Of a stretch of 64,000 bases of DNA, positions 58,861 to 64,000 are shown piece by piece. The DNA is from Rhinopomastus cyanomelas (lineage: Eukaryota > Chordata > Aves > Bucerotiformes > Rhinopomastidae), in NCBI GenBank assembly GCA_013400115.1, contig VXBP01005607.1, forward strand, positions 666,521 through 730,520, read 5' to 3'. The position numbers and the translations under genes are program-made. How positions within the stretch are numbered: position 1 is the stretch's first letter; every line of letters starts with the position of its first letter. A model generated the notes under the pieces. The model saw only the letters and a program-made list of their open reading frames with translations. It was not told where the DNA came from and ran no database searches.

Positions 58861-59400
58861 CTTTAGAGGGGGGCACGTTGCGTGAGGACAGTGACGCTGG
58901 TCTCCTGTGCGGGGCGGTTTCGGATGGACAGAAGGACCGTGCTAGGTGGAGATGGGATGTGAAACTTGTTGTGTCTTCTGGCCCTGGAGCTGTGGCCGTT
59001 CTCGCTGAAACGTCCTGTCACCAGAGGTCTGGTAGAGTACCCTTGGGCCACCCGGCCCGCCATCTGGCAGCCATCCGGAGAGGTGCTGCCGGGGCTGATG
59101 TCAGCGGGCAGCCAGCCGTGTGCGAGGAGCACGCTCAGTGGTGCAGCCACCCTTTGGCTCCATGCATGCCCGACGCAGAGGTCGCGAGCCCTGGCGCTTT
59201 TCCCTCCCCACGCTCTAGCTAAAACATCCCAGCTAACTGATCTCACTGGAGACCAACGAAAAAGGGATGTTTCTCGTTCCCGGGGCGGTTCTGATGGGCA
59301 GCAGCAACTGGTGAACGGGAGACAAGCACCGCTCTGGGTGCGTGTGCAGGCAGGGCGCTCGCCGCGGCGGCGCTGAGCTAAGCACCGAGTTGAGGGGAGG
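58861..59400. promoter_or_regulatory. CpG-rich tract 1 kb upstream of the His-rich exon
   Basis: I count about 38 CpGs in 540 bp of GC-rich sequence, including the stretch cgctcgccgcggcggcgctg near 59357-59376. It passes the usual CpG-island criteria by rough estimate. It ends about 1 kb before the CREB5 exon at 60434, which has an internal ATG at 60470. It could be an alternative promoter for a short bZIP-containing form, or only a GC-rich patch. A 212-codon antisense frame (58863-59501) here is probably a by-product of composition. Confidence 0.42.
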
Positions 59401-60433
59401 TGAGGGCTGGGCAATGGCTGTTGCAGCGCTGGGACGTGATGAGGTAGAGAGCTGGTTTCGTACCAGGACTGGGATGCGGGGCAGCTGGCCCACCCTCCCA
59501 TTGGGAGCGGCGAACAAGGAGCCTGTAAAACACACAGACCAAATGGAAATGACCCCTATTGACTGAAACCAGCTGCACGTCAGACCTCTCGCTGTCTCTC
59601 TTGATTTGCTATCTCAGCTAAATGGACGTGGTAGAGGGGGCTGTGGAAAGAAAACAAGATCATTTATTTGCCTTGAAGTCGCGCCGCGCTCGTAAACCAC
59701 CGTTTGCACAGCTGAAAAAAAGTGTTTATTTGCAGATTAAGTTTTCCCCTCTTTAGGGGTTTTTTGTTTTTGCTTTGGAAGTCTGCAGCTCAGAATAAGA
59801 GGAGCTGTAGTTCGGTTTCAGAGGTTTTTGCCCTGGTCAGGGCCACAGGGCCCAATCCATGACACCGCAGCAGATGTTGGATCTTTGCAGCGAAGGCAGA
59901 GGATCGGGCTCAGGCCGCCCTGGCTATTCCTCTGTCTTTGTGCTGAAAGAACAGGCTGTTGGCACAACTGCAGGACCCATCTGAGACTCCAGTGCAAACA
60001 CACGTCACTGCAGCGCATCTACCCGTGAGTCTCTTCAGCAGTAACTGGCCTGAAGACAAGAGGTTGAACTCGTCTGTGTTTTGATTGAACTTTCCTTCCT
60101 AAAAGCTGCACGGGTACCTGCTTGATGCGGCTGACAGTACCGAGGTGGCCAAAGGTGAGAGGCTGAGAGCCAGGTTGCTTTCCCACAGCCACACAGTAGG
60201 AAACACGTGGCTGTGAAATTTCAGTTTGGATGTTTATGTTTTTACACATTTACACTGGAAAACTAGATCAGAGACCAAGGAGAAGGGCTTCCTCCAACTG
60301 ATGCTTTTCATTAAGGGCACAACAAGAGCTAAATAAATGCCAAAACGCAAGGTAGGGGCCACTTCTGCAGCAGCAGGATGTGACCGCTCAGGCGACCGTG
60401 TGTGAATGATTCCTCTGCCTTGCTCTTTTGCAG
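59401..60433. other. Giant intron, last kilobase before the His-rich exon
   Basis: No CR1 and no coding match. 59690-59800 is T-rich with a ggtttttttgtttttgctt stretch. The final 40 bp form the acceptor region of the exon at 60434. Confidence 0.6.
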
Positions 60434-60757
60434 AGACTGAAAGCAGCGCTGAGTCATCACCCCGCGGCCATGTCGAACGGGAACATGAACACCATGGGCC
60501 ACATGATGGAGATGATGAGCTCGCGGCAGGACCAGACGCCCCACCACCACATGCACTCACACCCGCATCAGCACCAGACGCTGCCACCTCATCACTCCTA
60601 CCCGCACCAGCACCAGCATCCAGCGCACCATCCTCATCCTCAGCCTCATCACCAGCAGAACCATCCCCACCACCACTCTCACTCGCACCTTCATGCGCAC
60701 CCGGCACATCACCAGACCTCGCCGCACCCGCCGCTGCACTCGGGTGGACAAGCGCAG
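60434..60757 (+). CDS. CREB5: CREB5 internal coding exon encoding the histidine-rich domain (third of three)
   Basis: This exon encodes 108 residues starting RLKAALSHHPAAMSNGNMNT. A Met-rich stretch (GHMMEMM) follows, then a long low-complexity tract of His-Pro, His-Gln and His-Ser repeats, ending HSGGQAQ. I count 32 histidines in 108 residues. This His-rich region just before the bZIP is specific to CREB5 within its family. The 3' splice site is ttgctcttttgcag at 60433, phase 0, and the 5' splice site is gtagac at 60758, phase 0 and weak at +5. The next residues in the family (an S/P/T/Q linker and then the basic region) are not in the window. An internal ATG at 60470 (context gcggccatgt) could start an N-terminally shortened form. 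His codons are mixed CAC and CAT, so the tract is interrupted at DNA level. Both overlapping alternative frames stay open here only because of this composition. Confidence 0.97.
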
Positions 60758-61699
60758 GTAGACCTCCGTGCCGCGCGCCATCGCCGACCTTTGCTGTTAT
60801 GGGGAGTTAAAGCCTGAGCTCTGGGTTGTTTCCTCCTGCGTGCCTGTGCTGGGAGACACAAGCCCCTGGGGCAACTCATAGGCGTCTGCTGTGGGTGGCC
60901 GGGAAGCGCAGACTTCGTTCAGAACATGGAGTGAAGCAACGACTGGTTTTGCTGCTTGATTTGCTAAACCTTTGTCACATCTGCCTTTATAAGGTGCTCT
61001 GAGGTGTCAGGTGCCCTGAACCCCACAGATTGCCACATAAGCTTTAAGGGATGAGGGCTGTTGGGGAGACCTGGCTTAACGTGCTTCAGCCTGAGCTTGC
61101 CAGGCCAAGCTGCAGAGATCTGCGCGTGTCCTGCCTGCAGAACTGCGCGGTCTCTGGGCAGGTAAAACGGCACCGCCACGTGTGTTCGAGACCGAGACAC
61201 TCGAGGCAGTTCTAAGGGGAGACACGCTGCCTTCGGGAGGAGCAGCAAGGATCCAGGCCCTGTGCGTGGAACAGCAGCCCCCGTCTGCAGATATGAGAGA
61301 GAGCAGAGATGAGATGAGGGCACAGGCAGTTGGTGGGGGTGCAAGATAGTGAAGCCAGTCCTAGGAGAGAGATTTGAACGGGGAAGGCCATTTGCAATTG
61401 GATTTGGATTAGCAGACCTCAGTGAAAGTCTCCCCTGGATGAGATGGGGGGCTCCTTTCTCGGGCCAAGCAGTCTGGATAATCCAGCCCCTGAACTGTGT
61501 GTGTTTCTGGAGCTGTGAGCGTGGACTCTGACAGAATAGTTCTCGGGAGGAATTCTGTTCGTGTCCTAAGACAACAGGCGCCGGAACAAGAAGCCTTTGG
61601 GGCAGTGACTGTGACCTGTCAGGCCCGGGGAGCACGTTTAGGGAGGACAAGGAGCAGGGCACAGAATGAGAACAAAGAGGACTGCCAGCCCTAAGAGCT

Positions 61700-62130
61700 C
61701 GGGCCTGTGAAGTATTGTGTTGCTTGCAAATACCTTTCAGACAAGCTCTCAGCAAACATTAAAGAGAGTGAGAGGACTTGGCTGACGCCCAAGTGTCCCG
61801 CAGCATTAACTATTTACTAACATCTAACTTCCTTGCTGCGGAGGCTGCTGCGAGCACATGGGGTTTCCCTAAAGCATCTGCTAATGTGCAGTGAATTGTC
61901 AGCTTTAGAGAAACTATCTAAACAAGAGAGCAGCAGACTCCCCTGTGAGAAGATGTCCAGAGCTTTCCGAGGTTCAGCTTCGCTTTCACTTTGTGAATTC
62001 AATTATTTCCCCCTCTGTTAATGAGCTGTTTTGCTGGGAGTTGTTTAAAAACTCCCGAGCAAGGACATTGTATCACAACAGAAACCGAGAGTAACCTGAC
62101 GGCTGTCTCGGAGATCCACGAGTGAGTAAG
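61700..62130. promoter_or_regulatory. Candidate conserved non-coding element in the downstream intron
   Basis: A repeat-free block about 1 kb after the His-rich exon. It has cagcattaactatttactaa, gtgaattcaattatttcccc and tgttaatgagctgttttgct. Its AT content exceeds that of both flanks. Confidence 0.28.
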
Positions 62131-62702
62131 GATTGTGCTTAGCAGACCGAGGACCCCGTGGATGAAACCTCTCTGAGGCTTTGAAAACAGGGGTGGGAGG
62201 GAGTAGCACCTCCCCGGAGGGCTGGCAGGATGGCCCGTGCAGATGAGGGAGCTGGATGCCCCACTATGGAGAGCTGCTGCCAGGCATCCAGGAGAAGAGA
62301 AGCCTCCAAGTTTTACGGGTGAGCTCAGCCATCCAGTGCCCTCCTCTGGAGCCGCTCAAGCAGGTCCGTGTATTTCCTACACTCGTTCCAGTTAGGACAG
62401 CCTAGAGTGCTTGTGCTTTGTCCTCCCTTTCAGCTAGGCACCCCCAAAGACTCGCGGGTCGACAAGAGACATGGGCACCAACGTAGGTGGGCTGATGGGC
62501 AACTGGAAAGCTACGTCAGGTTTGCCCTGTGTCCCAGCACCACACGGCCTTTGGAGTTGGCATTTGCCATGCACTGTGTGTCACTAGAGGCAACAGGGAC
62601 CAAGAGGGTCTTCATCTCATCCATGTGTGTGGCATCAGATTGTGATGGAGTAGGAATCCTGGGTCGCTGGCCTCCCCAGGCAGCAGAGCTCTTGCTGTGT
62701 GT

Positions 62703-62775
62703 CTGCTCTGCGGTGGGGGTTTGGGCGAGATGATCTCTCACGGTCCCTTCGAATCCACGTTCTGTGATTCTATGA
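62703..62775 (+). mobile_element. CR1 LINE, 3'-end fragment
   Basis: The sequence gtttgggcgagatgatctct, then cacggtcccttcgaatcc and a tandem tail ttctgtgattctatgac. Confidence 0.85.
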
Positions 62776-63318
62776 CCAAGCATGGAAGAAGAGAAAAACT
62801 GATGAGAGACATCTTTCTGGAGACGTGAGGTGTTTTGTCAGGCTGTAGCCAGGCTGCCTGAACTACTGCAAAACTGTCTCTGTTGTTCTTACGTTGGTTG
62901 CTCGACGGTGTCTTCACGTCAGACGTGCTGCAGTAAAGGCTTCAGCAGAGCAGGATGCTGTTCCATCCTCGTAGCTGTCCGGTTTGTCTTCGTTACAGAC
63001 ACACGACTAGCGTCCTCCGAAGGAAAAAATAACCTCAGCTCTAATAACCGTTCATGTTCTTCGTGTCCCTGGCAGGGCAGCAAAATACTGCTGAAGAATG
63101 ACTCTTACAGTCTCTGAGGTCTAACCTGCCAGATTTGAGGACTGATTGTTACCTGCCAGGAGTCGGTTCATTATCCCACACGGCATCGTTAGCGACGCAG
63201 CGACGACCTTTGCAGTTAATACCTGCCGGAGATGGAGAGATTTCCTGGTTCTGCAAAGGCACTGTGGCTGCCCACAGCCGACCGGCACATTGGGAAAGCG
63301 AAACGGCTCCGGAGTTAC

Positions 63319-63470
63319 TCACAGAACCACAGCACATCAGGGACTGGGAGGGCCCTCCAAGGATCATCCCGGCCAGTCCCCCTGCCAGAGCAGGATCACC
63401 TCGCACAGGCACACATCCAGGCGGGTTTTAAACGTCTCCAGAGAGGGAGACTCCGCGACCCTCCCAGGCA
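63319..63470 (-). mobile_element. CR1 LINE, 3'-end fragment
   Basis: The tail tcacagaaccacagcacatc, core ctccaaggatcatcccggcc and cgggttttaaacgtctccag are followed by gggagactccgcgaccct. Many changes from sister copies create CpG sites, and the copy is in - orientation. Confidence 0.9.
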
Positions 63471-64000
63471 AAACCGGTCACACAAGGGGAATAACATCAC
63501 CAAAGGGATGGCACAGTTGCCCGTTCCTGCCAGAGTAGCCACTGAGGGAGTTAAGGAACAAGACTTTTTAAAGCTGCGTGAAGAAGAGAGATGAGATAAG
63601 GAAAGCCTAGTGGTGTCTGGGCACATAAATAACAGATCTGCAGAGGTGTTGTTTGCAAGAAAATGGAAGACCTTTGATGAGCTGTTGACATTCAAAGGGA
63701 TCTCTGAGGAGGCAGCCTGCCCAGCCCCAGCAGACAGGGAACAGCTGGCAGCCCTCAGCAGTGGTCCCCCAGCTGCGGCTCCGGGATGCTGGGGCTGTGG
63801 TCAGCAGCCCCATGTGGTGTAGGCCGGCCACCCTGGAGGTGCTGGCCCCCGGGACTCCAACCCCTTGCATGGTTAGAGCATTGGAGATGTTACTGTTAAA
63901 GCACCTGGAATTTAAAAGACTCCATCAGGAAGTGGGAGGTGGCTCAATTTTAGGGGGTTGTTTTTCTGCTCCCTGACTCCCAGACTCCCTGACTGTTCAA

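Larger units (their letters stand above)
11262..60433 (+). other. CREB5: CREB5 giant intron (49.2 kb)
   Basis: The exon at 11151 joins in phase 0 to the exon at 60434, as required by the family peptide SEAKM-RLKAAL, so everything between is one intron of the main transcript. It carries about 30 CR1 fragments, one minisatellite, a 102-bp duplicated sequence, two CpG-rich tracts and several AT-rich repeat-free blocks, all listed separately. I found no recognisable protein-coding gene on either strand, no tRNA or rRNA, and no retroviral gene. Alternative CREB5 exons specific to birds cannot be excluded without transcripts. Confidence 0.93.
60758..64000 (+). other. CREB5: CREB5 downstream intron, 5' part
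   Basis: This sequence follows the donor at 60758. The next family exon (linker plus bZIP basic region, with its RRRR and RNRAAA motifs) was not found before the window ends. The interval holds an unexplained 263-codon antisense reading frame (60964-61755), an AT-richer repeat-free block at 61700-62130, and two CR1 ends near 62.7 and 63.4 kb. Otherwise I see nothing in it. Confidence 0.85.

Noticed and set aside
58863..59501. 212-codon antisense frame in the CpG-rich tract
   Set aside because: GC-rich composition lowers stop frequency. The peptide is low-complexity Arg/Ser/Pro-rich with no known match.
60406..60810. Alternative + frame (134 codons) and - frame (157 codons) overlapping the His-rich exon
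   Set aside because: His-rich CAY codons shift to Pro/Ala/Thr-type codons in other frames and avoid stops. Exact splice sites and CREB5 identity support only the frame given.
60758..64000. Expected CREB5 bZIP exons
   Set aside because: No RRRR or RNRAAA-type coding stretch with splice sites was found before the window end.

Overview
The window looks like vertebrate, specifically avian, nuclear DNA. Three short exons with GT-AG borders sit in long non-coding sequence, and the interspersed repeats are almost all CR1 LINE fragments. About 39 CR1 pieces were found by eye, most of them 40-200 bp 3' ends in both orientations. That density, roughly one per 1.6 kb, suggests a bird lineage with a strong CR1 expansion, but I cannot name the species. 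Nothing bacterial, viral or plasmid-like was seen.

The only gene I can support is CREB5 (the CRE-BPa member of the ATF2/ATF7/CREB5 bZIP family) on the + strand. Three consecutive internal coding exons are present: 8906-9032 (42 codons plus one base completing a split codon), 11151-11261 (37 codons) and 60434-60757 (108 codons, with 32 His residues). They encode the central regulatory part of the protein. The N-terminal zinc finger/transactivation exons lie upstream of the window, or were not recognised in its first 8.9 kb, and the bZIP exons lie downstream. The introns are at least 8.9 kb (partial), 2.1 kb, 49.2 kb and at least 3.2 kb (partial).

Layout. 1-8905: end of an upstream intron with a cluster of CR1 ends near 3.2-3.6 kb and a 560-bp CR1 at 4.9-5.5 kb. 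8906-11261: two exons and a short intron. 11262-60433: one giant intron holding most CR1 copies, several AT-rich repeat-free tracts that resemble conserved regulatory DNA, a 12-bp-arm palindrome (18346), a 102-bp non-CR1 sequence present twice (24052 and 26556), a CR1 flanked by a 34-bp direct repeat (30.1 kb), a CpG-island-like tract (36.7-37.1 kb), an 18-bp minisatellite carrying TTAGGG in many units (40.6-41.0 kb), an older, longer CR1 (54.9-55.6 kb) and a second CpG-rich tract 1 kb upstream of the last exon (58.9-59.4 kb). 60758-64000: start of the next intron.

The exons are read as one transcript. Everything else is intronic, and any regulatory role assigned to it here is inference from base composition and absence of repeats, not a demonstrated function.
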